Positions 7,384 through 16,426 are shown, counted from the stretch's first letter. The stretch is 64,000 bases of DNA from an uncultured Muribaculaceae bacterium (GCA_910578385.1 CAJTQV010000003.1:71051-135050); one strand, 5' to 3'. The notes: generated by a model from the sequence alone, not told the origin. Made by a program: numbers and translations.

Positions 7384-8187
7384 TTATCTGTAATCGGTTT
7401 CGAGGAAGTCGAGGGATTTGTCGACTTTTATTCCACCCTGCACGGAGAGCTTTATGCCTAATGCCGCTCCAAGTCCGGCCTCAGGGTTTTCTTCAAATTT
7501 GCGGAGTGCCTTGAGCATTGTGATGCGGTCGGCTTTCTCATAATGGTCGCGGCCCGCGACGGGGGTCATCGCCCGTCGCGAAGCCTGGATTCCAGTTGCC
7601 GTGAAGTGATGCTGGCCGGTACTTTCAGAAGCTTCCAGAATAAGTCCTGGAAGTCCCGACAGTTTCCATGGGCCATCCTGTATAGGAATATCCACGGCAA
7701 ACCATGCCGTCCACTCCCGTCCCCGGTAGCTGCATGTCGCCATGCCGCAGTCGTAATCGAGGATGTTTCTTGTCGAATCGGCTATTTCCCAAGTCTGGGC
7801 TTCATAGGGTTCGGTGTATGTGAACATCATCGCGATCTGGCCGTCATAAACCTCGGTTTCCCCCTTGGCTTTTGATTTGAATATATACATCGGAATCTTG
7901 CGCGAGGGCACAGATTTCAGGTCGCCCGATGTGAAAGCGGCCATCTTCATCTGATTGTAGATTTCCCGGCCTTCAGGCGTGTACTCCAGAGAATCGACAA
8001 ACTCCGTCTCCGGGCTGAAAAACTTCGATTCCGTCGCGTTTGCAAGCAATGTCAGCTGATGGTTCTGCTCCTTGCCCGAACGGTGGAAATGCCTGTAATT
8101 ATAGCTGACCTCTATGTCGGCTTTCTCCTGTGCCGACGCAGTCAGAGCCGCAAGACACATAACGGTTAAGGTGAGTGACTTTTTCAT
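7384..8187 (-). CDS. GLPGLI family exported protein (downstream copy)
   Basis: A 267-residue protein with a signal peptide ending in TASA-Q. It carries the family signature in the context GPWKLSGLPGLILEAS, followed by GQHHFTATGI. GLPGLI proteins are restricted to Bacteroidetes and are often encoded beside outer-membrane beta-barrel genes; their biochemical role is unknown. The ATG at 8187 is chosen because a signal peptide starts there and it overlaps the stop of the upstream beta-barrel gene (ATGA), implying translational coupling. It is a divergent paralogue of the protein at 10775-11650, and the pair flank the same barrel gene. Confidence 0.85.
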   Translation of the reverse strand: MKKSLTLTVMCLAALTASAQEKADIEVSYNYRHFHRSGKEQNHQLTLLANATESKFFSPETEFVDSLEYTPEGREIYNQMKMAAFTSGDLKSVPSRKIPMYIFKSKAKGETEVYDGQIAMMFTYTEPYEAQTWEIADSTRNILDYDCGMATCSYRGREWTAWFAVDIPIQDGPWKLSGLPGLILEASESTGQHHFTATGIQASRRAMTPVAGRDHYEKADRITMLKALRKFEENPEAGLGAALGIKLSVQGGIKVDKSLDFLETDYR

Positions 8188-10778
8188 TTTCGCAGGGAGA
8201 TTGTGAACAGCAGCTCGCGGCCCCGGAGCCATCGCTGCGACTCGAACGAGGAGAGCTGGCTGTAGGTTGTGTAATTGTATGAGCGTTGGTTGAATATGTT
8301 GTTGAGCGTCGCTGAGAGCTCTATGCGCTTGCTGAGCTTATAGACCAACTTGGTGTCGAGCAGCAACACGTTTTTATATTTTCCGGATGTAAGTTCATTG
8401 CGGTAATGCTCACCGATTATGCGCCATTCCCACTTTGCGTGCGGCATGATGTTGATGAGCAATGAGTTCTCCATGCCGCTCAACCATGAGTTCCTGACAC
8501 TGTTCATTTTCAGACGGATCTCGGAGAAGTCGATTGAGTAATCGAAACTCAGCCAGCGTAGCGGGGTACCGTTGATTTTTGCGCCGATGCTCCAGCCGGT
8601 GCTTACAGAATTGACCGCCTCGTTATCGGAGAACAGATGCGATTCATTGCTGCTGAATGAGCCGTTCACATTGACGCTTCCGCGCATGAAGTCGAGCGTC
8701 TTGCCCACATTTCCCATCGCCATGAGGTTCTGCCCGTCGCTCGCGGCATCAGCATAGGAATACACAATGTAGTCGCCATACAGCCGCTGCACCATGGTGT
8801 AGGGCAGGTGAGACCATGACTGCATGACCATCGCGTTTGCAAACAGGCCGTGGCGGGTATGCTTGTAAGAGAGGCTTGCCGACACGCGTTGCGATGTCGA
8901 ATTGTAGAAATTGTCCACACCCTGCCGGAATGTACGGTAGTCGGTCATCGTGAGGCCCGGCTGAATCATGTTCAGATCCATAGGCGTGCGGCCCGCTCCG
9001 CCACGCAGCGTTGCCGAGAAGCGGTTGTCGGGTTTCCAGTTCACGCTAAGCGACGGAGAGAAATATACTTCGGAACGGTTGGCGAGAGCCTTGTCAAAAG
9101 TGTAATGTGAGAAACTTACGGGAGCATTGAGTGTGAAGTTCACGCGCTTCACCCAATATTCGAACTTAGGTGTGGCATACAGGGTGAAATAGTTTGTGTT
9201 CAACACATTTCGTGTCGTTCCCGCAATTTCGGCGGGTATGTCGGGCAACTCGCTGTTCAGTGAGCGCAGGTACCCCTTCACACCTCCTTCAAGACTTATC
9301 GTCAGGCCTTTCACAGAAAATGCGTATGCCGCGCTCTCATGTGTGTAAAAAGCATGGTTGCCTAAAGACTGGTTAAAACGCTGTTCGCCGCTGTGTACAC
9401 CCGCTGTATATACGTTGAGTGTCTGCGGCAGCGATTCCCATTCGTTATTGCTCTGGAATGTCACGAGATGCTTGCCGTTGAACCGCTTTATCATCTTGAA
9501 CCTGTTGCTGACATAGTAGTCAGGCAGATATGCCGACTGGCTGTTGGGCAAAGAGCCGGTCATCGTGAGCCTTATATTGTCCCAGTCTATGTTGGTCGAG
9601 AGGGTATTGTTGATGAACATGGTCTTTTTATTGACCTCATATATGAACTTGCCCGATAGTGAATGGGTGCGGTCAAGTCCGTCGCGGTTCTCGGTCACAA
9701 CGCGGTCACCGCTTTCAAGAAAGTAGGTGGTTGTGTTGGTGGCCCGGGCGGTGACGCGGTTGAACGAGTAATCGACCTGCGCCTTGAACTCTCCATTCTT
9801 CAGCTTCCAAAGACTGTTGGTCGATACCAGTGCGGAGCGGTTGAACAGTGTGCGCTTGCGGCTCAGCGAGGGAACGCCCGGCAACGAGACGCTTACATAT
9901 CGGCTCAGTCCTGTTTCGCGCCGCGACGCGAAGAAATCCGTGGCGTTGGCCGACAGGTCTTCGCCGGTGTTGTTTGTCTTGACGGTCGTTATATTCTGGA
10001 ACCCCGACATGACGGCCATTGCAAACAGCTCGGCGTCCCATGCCGCTCCCGACGGTTGCCATGACCAGCCACCTCCCGCATCGCCATGGAAAGTCCATGT
10101 TGCCTTGGCCTTGTTTTTGAGTTTCAGGTTGATTGCAGCCTTGTCGGAGAAACTTATGCCCGACAGCACCTGCATGGGCTGATGGTTCTCCATCACCTCC
10201 ACGGCTCCGACATCATCATGGCTTATGCCGTTGGTGGCGATTCCATATTTGCCGCCCAACAGGTCAGCTCCCTCGATATAGAATTTGTTGATGTCCTCGC
10301 CCTGATATTGTATCTTGCCGGTGTTCGACACGTCTATGCCCGGCATACGTTTCAGCACATCGCCTATGCTGCGGTCCTGAGCCTGTGCGAAACTCCCTAC
10401 ATTGTAGGTGATTGTGTCACCTTGCTCACGTATGCGGTCGGCCTTCACGGCAACCTCTTTGAGCATTGTGGCCGAAGCCTCCATGACCACAGTCACCGGG
10501 AGCTCAACGCTGTCAAGAACGACTGTCTGCTTGGCGAAACCCATCATCGAAACGTCGAGTGTGTGGCCTTTGGTCTCGGCGGCTTGTATGGAGAACCGGC
10601 CGTTGTTGTCGGAAGTGGCATACTTCCGTATCTTACCGGCAGGATTGCGCAGGATGACCGATGCTCCGGTCAGCGGCTCGTTCGAGCCTTCCTCCACGAC
10701 AATTCCCGAAACATCGGTCTGAGCCACGCCCGCGAGCGCGACCAGCATAAATGCCAATATGCACGTCAGCCGGATCAT
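8184..10778 (-). CDS. Outer-membrane beta-barrel protein with carboxypeptidase-regulatory-like domain (TonB-receptor-like)
   Basis: An 864-residue protein with a signal peptide. A carboxypeptidase-D regulatory-like beta-sandwich at about residues 20-100 (DVSGIVVEEGSNEPLTGASV) is followed by a plug-like domain at about 115-215 and a long beta-barrel ending in an aromatic/charged strand (LLFTISLRK). This is the outer-membrane beta-barrel family related to TonB-dependent receptors. No SusD partner is present; the partners are two GLPGLI proteins. Both junctions overlap by 4 nt (ATGA), so all three are likely made in fixed ratio. The substrate is unknown; transport or export of a peptide or metal are possibilities only. 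Confidence 0.85.
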   Translation of the reverse strand: MIRLTCILAFMLVALAGVAQTDVSGIVVEEGSNEPLTGASVILRNPAGKIRKYATSDNNGRFSIQAAETKGHTLDVSMMGFAKQTVVLDSVELPVTVVMEASATMLKEVAVKADRIREQGDTITYNVGSFAQAQDRSIGDVLKRMPGIDVSNTGKIQYQGEDINKFYIEGADLLGGKYGIATNGISHDDVGAVEVMENHQPMQVLSGISFSDKAAINLKLKNKAKATWTFHGDAGGGWSWQPSGAAWDAELFAMAVMSGFQNITTVKTNNTGEDLSANATDFFASRRETGLSRYVSVSLPGVPSLSRKRTLFNRSALVSTNSLWKLKNGEFKAQVDYSFNRVTARATNTTTYFLESGDRVVTENRDGLDRTHSLSGKFIYEVNKKTMFINNTLSTNIDWDNIRLTMTGSLPNSQSAYLPDYYVSNRFKMIKRFNGKHLVTFQSNNEWESLPQTLNVYTAGVHSGEQRFNQSLGNHAFYTHESAAYAFSVKGLTISLEGGVKGYLRSLNSELPDIPAEIAGTTRNVLNTNYFTLYATPKFEYWVKRVNFTLNAPVSFSHYTFDKALANRSEVYFSPSLSVNWKPDNRFSATLRGGAGRTPMDLNMIQPGLTMTDYRTFRQGVDNFYNSTSQRVSASLSYKHTRHGLFANAMVMQSWSHLPYTMVQRLYGDYIVYSYADAASDGQNLMAMGNVGKTLDFMRGSVNVNGSFSSNESHLFSDNEAVNSVSTGWSIGAKINGTPLRWLSFDYSIDFSEIRLKMNSVRNSWLSGMENSLLINIMPHAKWEWRIIGEHYRNELTSGKYKNVLLLDTKLVYKLSKRIELSATLNNIFNQRSYNYTTYSQLSSFESQRWLRGRELLFTISLRK

Positions 10779-11650
10779 TCGTGGTAATCGGTTTCAAGGA
10801 AGTCGACATGCAGGTCTGCCTGCGAGCTGTCGTTGTTATTTTTCATTTCAATCCTCTCGCCGCCAGGGGTGTTGCTTATAAGCGCGTTAACCATAGTTGC
10901 GCCATTGGTCAGGTAGCTCCGGCCAATTTTAAGCATGTCCCGACGCTTCATCCTGTCATATTTCTTCGGATTGTAGATTGGCATTATCGGGTTATCGCAG
11001 GCTTCGATGCCGGTTGCAATGAAGTGATGTTGACCGGAGCTGTCGCTTGCTTCAAGAATCAGCCCCGGCAGTCCGCATAACTTCCATGGGCCGTCTTGCA
11101 GGGGGATGTCGGTCGTGAACCATACTGTCCAATGCCGCCCGTGATAGTCTGTCGCGGCCATCACGCATTCATAGTTGAGTACGTTTTTTATCGAGTCGCC
11201 GATTTCCCATCGCATTTCGGCGAGAGGTTCCGTATAGTACCCGAACTCCGACATCCCCGCCTGGTCATATACGGTTACGGTCGAATCATCAAGTGATTTG
11301 AACACATACATTGATCCGTTTTTGGCAGGAATCGCAGACTCATCTTTTGTTTCGATATATTTTTTGATACCCTCATGCAGGAGCCGGTCACTCAGGGCCC
11401 TGCCCGACGGAGTGGAATCGAGCGAGTCGAGATATTCGGTGTGCGGGCTGAAAAACTTTGAGTACCTGCTGTTGGCGAGAAGCAGCATGACATACTCGTC
11501 ATCGTATGCTTTCGCATCGGTTTTAAGACGCTTATGGGCATACGAGTAACTGACCTTCACCTCGGCGTGTGGGAAGTCTTTACTCTTTGCGTAAGCACCC
11601 GGAGCATAGAGTAGGGTCAATAAGGCAAATATCAGACAAAAATGCTTCAT
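10775..11650 (-). CDS. GLPGLI family exported protein (upstream copy)
   Basis: About 291 residues with a signal peptide (AYA-K cleavage near residue 21). The signature is in the context GPWKLCGLPGLILEAS, followed by GQHHFIATGIEA. It resembles the protein at 7384-8187 over its whole length, including the shared KFFSP.TE..DSL..TP.GR segment, so the two are paralogues. It is the first gene of the three-gene operon and its stop overlaps the start of the beta-barrel gene. A GTG lies six bases upstream, but the ATG at 11650 gives the better start. The function is not established for the family. Confidence 0.85.
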   Translation of the reverse strand: MKHFCLIFALLTLLYAPGAYAKSKDFPHAEVKVSYSYAHKRLKTDAKAYDDEYVMLLLANSRYSKFFSPHTEYLDSLDSTPSGRALSDRLLHEGIKKYIETKDESAIPAKNGSMYVFKSLDDSTVTVYDQAGMSEFGYYTEPLAEMRWEIGDSIKNVLNYECVMAATDYHGRHWTVWFTTDIPLQDGPWKLCGLPGLILEASDSSGQHHFIATGIEACDNPIMPIYNPKKYDRMKRRDMLKIGRSYLTNGATMVNALISNTPGGERIEMKNNNDSSQADLHVDFLETDYHE

Positions 11651-11687
11651 GATCACAGCTTTTATTCACAGAGAACATCTCCTATGG

Positions 11688-11719
11688 CAAAATTACAAAA
11701 TAAATGCCATTCCCCCAAG
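11688..11719 (-). promoter_or_regulatory. Promoter of the GLPGLI-barrel-GLPGLI operon
   Basis: On the minus strand CTTG (11716-11719), a 20-nt spacer and TAATTTTG (11688-11695) match the Bacteroidetes promoter with one change in the -33 box. The leader would be about 33 nt. Confidence 0.5.
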
Positions 11720-11745
11720 CCTGACCGAAGCAAAAAATATGGAGA

Positions 11746-12072
11746 CTAACGCATTGCAGATTGCATGAACGTAGGTACAAACTGTATGCCAAGAACAGCA
11801 GCTATGCGGAAGAAACTGGATAGATGTATATCCGCTTTACCATTCTCGACACGTGCTATATAGCTCTGCTCCCGTCCAAGTTGTTCTGCAACCTGCTTTT
11901 GGGTCAGATTCAGTTCTTTACGACGTTCACGCAGCATATTGCCATAGAACCATGCGAGAGATTCTTCATCAAATTTCTCACGTTCAGCCGAGCCTTGCTT
12001 GCCATAACGTCTGTCAAGGTCATCATTTACTGTTGAGAGCTTGATTAATTTGTCTACATTTATCTTTCTCAT
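11746..12072 (-). CDS. higA: HigA-like XRE-family antitoxin
   Basis: A 108-residue protein with a Cro/C1-type helix-turn-helix at about residues 45-100 (LTQKQVAEQLGREQSYIARVENGK). It is encoded 3' of, and overlaps by 4 nt, the toxin-like gene. Toxin-first order with an XRE antitoxin is the HigBA pattern. It should bind the toxin and repress the operon promoter. The N-terminal 40 residues are charged and probably form the toxin-binding part (inference). Confidence 0.82.
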   Translation of the reverse strand: MRKINVDKLIKLSTVNDDLDRRYGKQGSAEREKFDEESLAWFYGNMLRERRKELNLTQKQVAEQLGREQSYIARVENGKADIHLSSFFRIAAVLGIQFVPTFMQSAMR

Positions 12073-12434
12073 AATTCCAAATTATTTAATATCGTTTCTG
12101 CTTTTTCGATTTGTTTACGGTAATCTTTGTTATCTTTCTTCAGGAAACCATTTAGCAATATTACGTTCTTAGACTCAATCATATTATCATGGTCTATGGC
12201 GAATAAAATATTTCGGTATTCATTGGTACCAACGGAAACTCTCATCTCATACAGATTTGTATTATCAAGATGTTTTACAAACTTTGTGGATACATTATAG
12301 ACGGTGGCTATCACATTCATCACATAGTCCATCTTGGTTTGCACCTTTGGCGGCAATGAATCGAAGAACGTTTCAAATTCTGGTGTTTTGAAAATCGTTC
12401 TCACATATTGAGAATTGGTTTCATCCTGATTCAT
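12069..12434 (-). CDS. higB: HigB/Gp49-like RelE-superfamily toxin
   Basis: A 121-residue protein of the phage-derived Gp49-like/HigB group, with the typical pattern of a K(FV)KHL.NTNLYEMRVSV..NEYRNILFAID core followed by a LLNGFLKKD segment. Members are ribosome-dependent mRNA endonucleases. It is first in a two-gene operon with the HigA-like gene. The -7 promoter box ends only four bases before the ATG, which suggests a leaderless or almost leaderless transcript. Confidence 0.8.
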   Translation of the reverse strand: MNQDETNSQYVRTIFKTPEFETFFDSLPPKVQTKMDYVMNVIATVYNVSTKFVKHLDNTNLYEMRVSVGTNEYRNILFAIDHDNMIESKNVILLNGFLKKDNKDYRKQIEKAETILNNLEL

Positions 12435-12438
12435 GTTG

Positions 12439-12470
12439 CAAAGATAACTAATTAGTAATATTTTAACAAA
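12439..12470 (-). promoter_or_regulatory. Promoter of the higBA operon, touching the start codon
   Basis: On the minus strand TTTG (12467-12470), exactly 20 nt, and TATCTTTG (12439-12446) form a perfect consensus promoter. Only four bases separate the -7 box from the higB ATG, so transcription should begin at or next to the start codon. Confidence 0.68.
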
Positions 12471-12562
12471 TAAAATCTAAAGAAAGTTGTTAGATTTATA
12501 AATTGTAATCAATAGTAGGCCGGCTGAATTTGTTGCAGCTGACGGGTGGACGGATAAACGAA

Positions 12563-12592
12563 AAACCGCCGGATCCGAAGAACCGACGGTTT
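12563..12592 (-). terminator. Terminator after tRNA-Leu
   Basis: On the minus strand AAACCGTCGG pairs with CCGGCGGTTT across a 10-nt loop, with one wobble, followed by TTC so that the T run extends. It lies directly downstream of the tRNA. Confidence 0.7.
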
Positions 12593-12603
12593 GACAGAAT
12601 TTG

Positions 12604-12685
12604 TGCGCACGATAGGACTCGAACCTACACGTCGCAAGACACCAGATCCTAAGTCTGGCGCGGCTACCAATTACGCCACGTGCGC
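12604..12685 (-). tRNA. tRNA-Leu (anticodon UAG)
   Basis: The minus strand folds into a cloverleaf. The acceptor stem is GCGCACG/CGTGCGC and the anticodon stem CCAGA/TCTGG, with a loop that places TAG as anticodon. A long type II variable arm contains a GTC/GAC stem. The T arm GTAGG/CCTAT encloses TTCGAGT. The discriminator base is A and CCA is not encoded. The long variable arm and the anticodon both say leucine. Confidence 0.95.
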
Positions 12686-12768
12686 CTTTCCACCTGCAAA
12701 GTTACAAAAAAATCCCGTCCCACCAAAATATCTTTCCCTATTTCGAAAATTTCAGAAACAACAAATTA

Positions 12769-12897
12769 TTACTTAGATATTCCGGTTATTGATTTTATCA
12801 AATCTTCGTCAATACCGGCCTCACGAAGTTTCTGGGCAGTCTCTATGCGAATACGTTTTTCTCCGATGGCTATTCCCCGTTCTTCTCCGATGGCTAT
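12769..12897 (-). pseudogene. C-terminal remnant of a Rpn/PD-(D/E)XK-nuclease-family transposase-like gene
   Basis: The minus strand reads 42 codons to a TAA at 12769-12771. The start is IAIGEERGIAIGEKRIRIE and the end REAGIDEDLIKSITGISK. The repeated IGE(E/K) acidic-basic pattern followed by an A.KL...G...E.I...TG.S tail is typical of the C-terminus of Bacteroidetes Rpn-family recombination-promoting nucleases. A stop codon lies immediately upstream (12898-12900) and no N-terminal domain is nearby, so this is a fragment. Confidence 0.6.
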
Positions 12898-12922
12898 TTA
12901 CATTGACACTACTTATTTAATT

Positions 12923-12954
12923 AGAGCGCGACATCCGGATGAATGTCGCGCTCT
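12923..12954 (-). terminator. Terminator of the RND efflux operon
   Basis: AGAGCGCGACAT (12923-12934) pairs perfectly with 12943-12954 around an 8-nt loop. It lies 28 nt past the stop of the last efflux-operon gene on the minus strand. Confidence 0.75.
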
Positions 12955-12981
12955 TTAAAGGATCATTGAGGCGGGGGTGGG

Positions 12982-13275
12982 TCAGATGGTGCGGGTGATG
13001 GGCCAGACGAAGGCGCGGAGGCCCAGCTTGGGCTTCTCTTCGTCGATGGCGCGGAGACGGTCGAGAACCGCGTCTACACGGTCGTCCTCGACAAAGGTCA
13101 GCATCGCCGATGCCAGCGAGGGCCATGCGTGCGTGCCGAAGTGAGGCTCGCCGGTTTTTGTGCCCCGCCCCTGCACCGTGCCGAAGGATGTGAATCCACG
13201 GCACGATGAGGCGTTGAGTACTTCTATGACCTTCTCGTGGTGGGCAAGGTCGTAGGCTATGAATATTGCTTGCAT
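12982..13275 (-). CDS. PII-like small protein associated with RND efflux
   Basis: A 97-residue protein with the ferredoxin-like babbab pattern of PII-like signal proteins (MQAIFIAYDLAHHEKVIEVL at the start; a loop with GTVQGRGTKTGEPHFGTHAWP; a C-terminal KLGLRAFVWP). In Bacteroidetes such genes commonly follow RND permease genes, as here with 10 nt of spacing. The Gly-rich loop could bind a nucleotide or other small ligand, but neither ligand nor target is known. A sensor role for pump activity is inference from context. Confidence 0.75.
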   Translation of the reverse strand: MQAIFIAYDLAHHEKVIEVLNASSCRGFTSFGTVQGRGTKTGEPHFGTHAWPSLASAMLTFVEDDRVDAVLDRLRAIDEEKPKLGLRAFVWPITRTI

Positions 13276-13285
13276 TGTAGTTCTT

Positions 13286-16200
13286 TTAGTTGTTTGTATT
13301 CTTGGCTTCGAGGCGCGCGCGGTGCTTCTTGCGCTGGTTCTTGATGCCGTTGCCCGCGAACACGCAGTAGAGCACCGGAACGAAGAGCAGCGTCAGGATG
13401 GTCGAGAAGGTAAGACCGCCGATCACGGCCACACCCATGGGTCGCCACATCTCGGCACCCTCGCCCGATCCGACTGCCATCGGAACCATACCGAGGATGG
13501 TGGTCAGCGTGGTCATCACCACCGGACGCAGACGCGAGCGTCCTCCGTCGATCACCGCACGGCGTATTGACATGCCGCGCTCTCGGTTGAGCGTGATGTA
13601 GTCAATGAGCACGATACCGTTCTTCACCACAATACCGATAAGCATGATGGCTCCAATCATTGACATGACGTTGAGCGTATGTCCAGTCAGCCAAAGAATC
13701 AGGAACACACCGGAGAACGCGAACAGAAGCGAGGTCATGATGATGCCCGGATATGTGAACGACTCGAACTGGGCGGCCATCACGATATATACCAGGATGA
13801 TGATCAGCACTCCGAGCAGCAACAGGTCGGAGAATGAATCCTGCTGGTCCTCATAAGTACCCGCAAGGCTGATGGAGATTCCCGTGGGTATGTGCATGTT
13901 GTCAATCTGTGCCTGGGCATCGGCCACAACCTGGCTCATCGGCACGCCGTCGACAACGGCCTTGACCGTGATGATACGCTCGCGGTCCTTACGCTCTATG
14001 GTGGGCGGTGTGAAACGCTCCACAACCGTGCCGAGTTCCTTGAGGCGTATGCCCTGGCCCGACGGGGTGTAGATGAGTATGTTCTCGATGTCGGAAATCT
14101 GGGTACGGTTCTCCGGTGCATACATCACCTTGATGTCATACTCCTCACCATCCTCGCGGAACTGCGACGCCGTGGCACCGTTGATGCGGTTGCGCAGGTA
14201 CATAGCGGCGGTCTGGAGGTTGATGCCGTACATGGAGAGCTTCTCGCGGTCGAAGTCAACCTGATACTCCGGCTGGTAGTCAGAGCGTGAGATTGTTATG
14301 TCGGCCGTGCCGTTTATGCCGGCGAGAATCTGCTTGAGGTCGCGGGCCACGCTGTCGGTTTCCTCGAAGTCGTAACCGTAGATCTCGAAGTCAACGGTGG
14401 CCTGGCCACCCATGCCGCCGCTCATGCCGCCGCCGACCATGACCTGAGCCTTCTTGAAGTCGGGGAACATCGTGTCGATGTCCTTACGCATCTCGTTGGC
14501 TATCTCTACGATGCCACGGTCACGCTCGGTCGAGCTGGTCAGACTGATGTTCATCGAGATGATGTGGGCACCGTTGTCGGAGAGCGAGGCGAACGTGTTG
14601 TCGGAGCTTGCGGGGCCGACAGTGTAGTTCGACACCTTGATTTCCGGATATTTATTGCGCCAGAGCGAGTCGAGGCGTGCGGTGACCTCCTCGGCATACT
14701 CCACGCGTGAACCGATAGGCAGCTCAAGGTTGACACCGATACGGGCGTTGTCCTGCGTCGGGATGAACTCTGTGCCGACACCCTTCATGAGGAACAACGA
14801 GCCGACGAAGATGCCGAGACAGATCAGGATTGTCACGCCACGGTGTCCTACCACCTTGTGCAACAGTCCGGCATAGGCGTTGTCGAACTTGTCGAGAGCG
14901 TGCTCGATGGGTGTGTACCAGTTCTTCTTCTTACCCTTGCCCTGGTCCTGCTTGCGCAGACGGAGCCACTGGCTGCAGAGCATTGGGGTGAGCGAGAGGG
15001 CGCAGGTGGTGGAGATGATCATCATGATTGTGACCATCCATCCGAGCTGGCGGAAGAGCACACCGGTCATACCGGTGACGAGAGTCAGCGGGAAGAACAC
15101 CGCGATAAGGGTCAGCGTCGAGGCGATTACCGAGATGGCCACCTCATTGGTGCCATGCACGGCGGCTTGACGCGGGTCGGCACCACGTTCTATGTGGGTT
15201 GTGACATTCTCCAGGACCACAATCGCGTCATCGACCACCATACCGATTGAAATCGATAGCGCCGAGAGCGAGATGATGTTGAGCGTGTTGCCCGTGGCGT
15301 AGAGATACACGAACGAGGCAATGAGCGATACCGGGATCGTGATGACGATAATCATCGTGGCGCGCCAGCGTCCGAGGAAGAGGAACACCACAATCATGAC
15401 GAACAGAAGGGCGTAGAGCACCGTCTCGACAAGCGAGGCGATCGTGTTGCGGATATTGTCGGAGGTATCGACAATCACACCGATCTTAACGTCAGAGGGG
15501 AGGCTCTTCTGGAGCTTCGGCAGCATCTCCATAACCTTGTTGGAGATCTCCACCGAGTTCGCGCCCGACTGCTTCTGGATGACAATCATCGCGCCCTCGG
15601 TGCCGTTGTTGTATGTCTGCTGGGTGCGCTCCTCAAGAGTGTCCTCGATGCGTGCCACATCCTTCAGATAAACAATCTTGCCGTTGAAGCTGCCCACAGG
15701 AATATCCTTGAGCTGCGATGTAGACTCGAACTCTCCCTGCACGCGGAGCGCATAGGTGTTTGAACCGATGTCGAACGATCCGCCCGGCACGTTCTTGTTC
15801 TCCGCGCCGATAATTCCGGCCACCGTCTCGACCGAGAGGTTGTATGCCTCCAGACGGTTCGGGTCGATGTACACGTGGACCTCACGTTTCGGCGCACCCG
15901 AGATCGACACCGTACCGACACCGTCGACGCGGGCAAGCGGGTTGGCCACGTTCTCGTCGAGAATCTTGTAGAGACCCGGCATACTCTCGCTCGCCTCGAC
16001 CGACAGCAGACAGATAGGAATCATGTCGGTCGAGAACTTGAAGATGATCGGGTTCTCCGAATCGTCGGGGAGCTGCGATTCGACCATGTCGAGTTTGTCG
16101 CGCACGTCGTTGGTGAGCACGTCGATGTCATAGCCATATTCGAACTCGAGGGTTATGACCGAGGTGTTCTCGCGCGAAGTCGAGGTGATGTGCTTGAGGT

Positions 16201-16426
16201 GCTCCACGGAGTTGAGCGTGTTCTCAAGAGGCTTTGTCACATTCTGCTCTATATCCTTCGCGCTCGCGCCCGGATACATCGTGATCACCATGATGGTGTT
16301 CGTATCGATGTCGGGATAGAGGTCGATAGGGAGCTTGGCCAGGGAGAAAAGTCCCAGGATGATCACCGTCACGAAGCATAACAACGTGGTGATCGGCCGT
16401 TTTACTGCTGATCCGTAGAGACTCAT
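13286..16426 (-). CDS. RND multidrug efflux permease (AcrB/HAE1 type)
   Basis: A 1046-residue inner-membrane proton antiporter. The usual RND layout is present: TM1, a large periplasmic domain, TM2-7 with the proton-relay pair in GMVVDDAIVVLEN near residue 400, a second periplasmic loop, then TM8-12. The length is typical of hydrophobe/amphiphile efflux pumps. It follows the adaptor gene with a 4-nt overlap (ATGA) and precedes the PII-like gene. Substrates cannot be deduced. The basic C-terminus (NQRKKHRARLEAKNTNN) is cytoplasmic. Confidence 0.95.
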   Translation of the reverse strand: MSLYGSAVKRPITTLLCFVTVIILGLFSLAKLPIDLYPDIDTNTIMVITMYPGASAKDIEQNVTKPLENTLNSVEHLKHITSTSRENTSVITLEFEYGYDIDVLTNDVRDKLDMVESQLPDDSENPIIFKFSTDMIPICLLSVEASESMPGLYKILDENVANPLARVDGVGTVSISGAPKREVHVYIDPNRLEAYNLSVETVAGIIGAENKNVPGGSFDIGSNTYALRVQGEFESTSQLKDIPVGSFNGKIVYLKDVARIEDTLEERTQQTYNNGTEGAMIVIQKQSGANSVEISNKVMEMLPKLQKSLPSDVKIGVIVDTSDNIRNTIASLVETVLYALLFVMIVVFLFLGRWRATMIIVITIPVSLIASFVYLYATGNTLNIISLSALSISIGMVVDDAIVVLENVTTHIERGADPRQAAVHGTNEVAISVIASTLTLIAVFFPLTLVTGMTGVLFRQLGWMVTIMMIISTTCALSLTPMLCSQWLRLRKQDQGKGKKKNWYTPIEHALDKFDNAYAGLLHKVVGHRGVTILICLGIFVGSLFLMKGVGTEFIPTQDNARIGVNLELPIGSRVEYAEEVTARLDSLWRNKYPEIKVSNYTVGPASSDNTFASLSDNGAHIISMNISLTSSTERDRGIVEIANEMRKDIDTMFPDFKKAQVMVGGGMSGGMGGQATVDFEIYGYDFEETDSVARDLKQILAGINGTADITISRSDYQPEYQVDFDREKLSMYGINLQTAAMYLRNRINGATASQFREDGEEYDIKVMYAPENRTQISDIENILIYTPSGQGIRLKELGTVVERFTPPTIERKDRERIITVKAVVDGVPMSQVVADAQAQIDNMHIPTGISISLAGTYEDQQDSFSDLLLLGVLIIILVYIVMAAQFESFTYPGIIMTSLLFAFSGVFLILWLTGHTLNVMSMIGAIMLIGIVVKNGIVLIDYITLNRERGMSIRRAVIDGGRSRLRPVVMTTLTTILGMVPMAVGSGEGAEMWRPMGVAVIGGLTFSTILTLLFVPVLYCVFAGNGIKNQRKKHRARLEAKNTNN

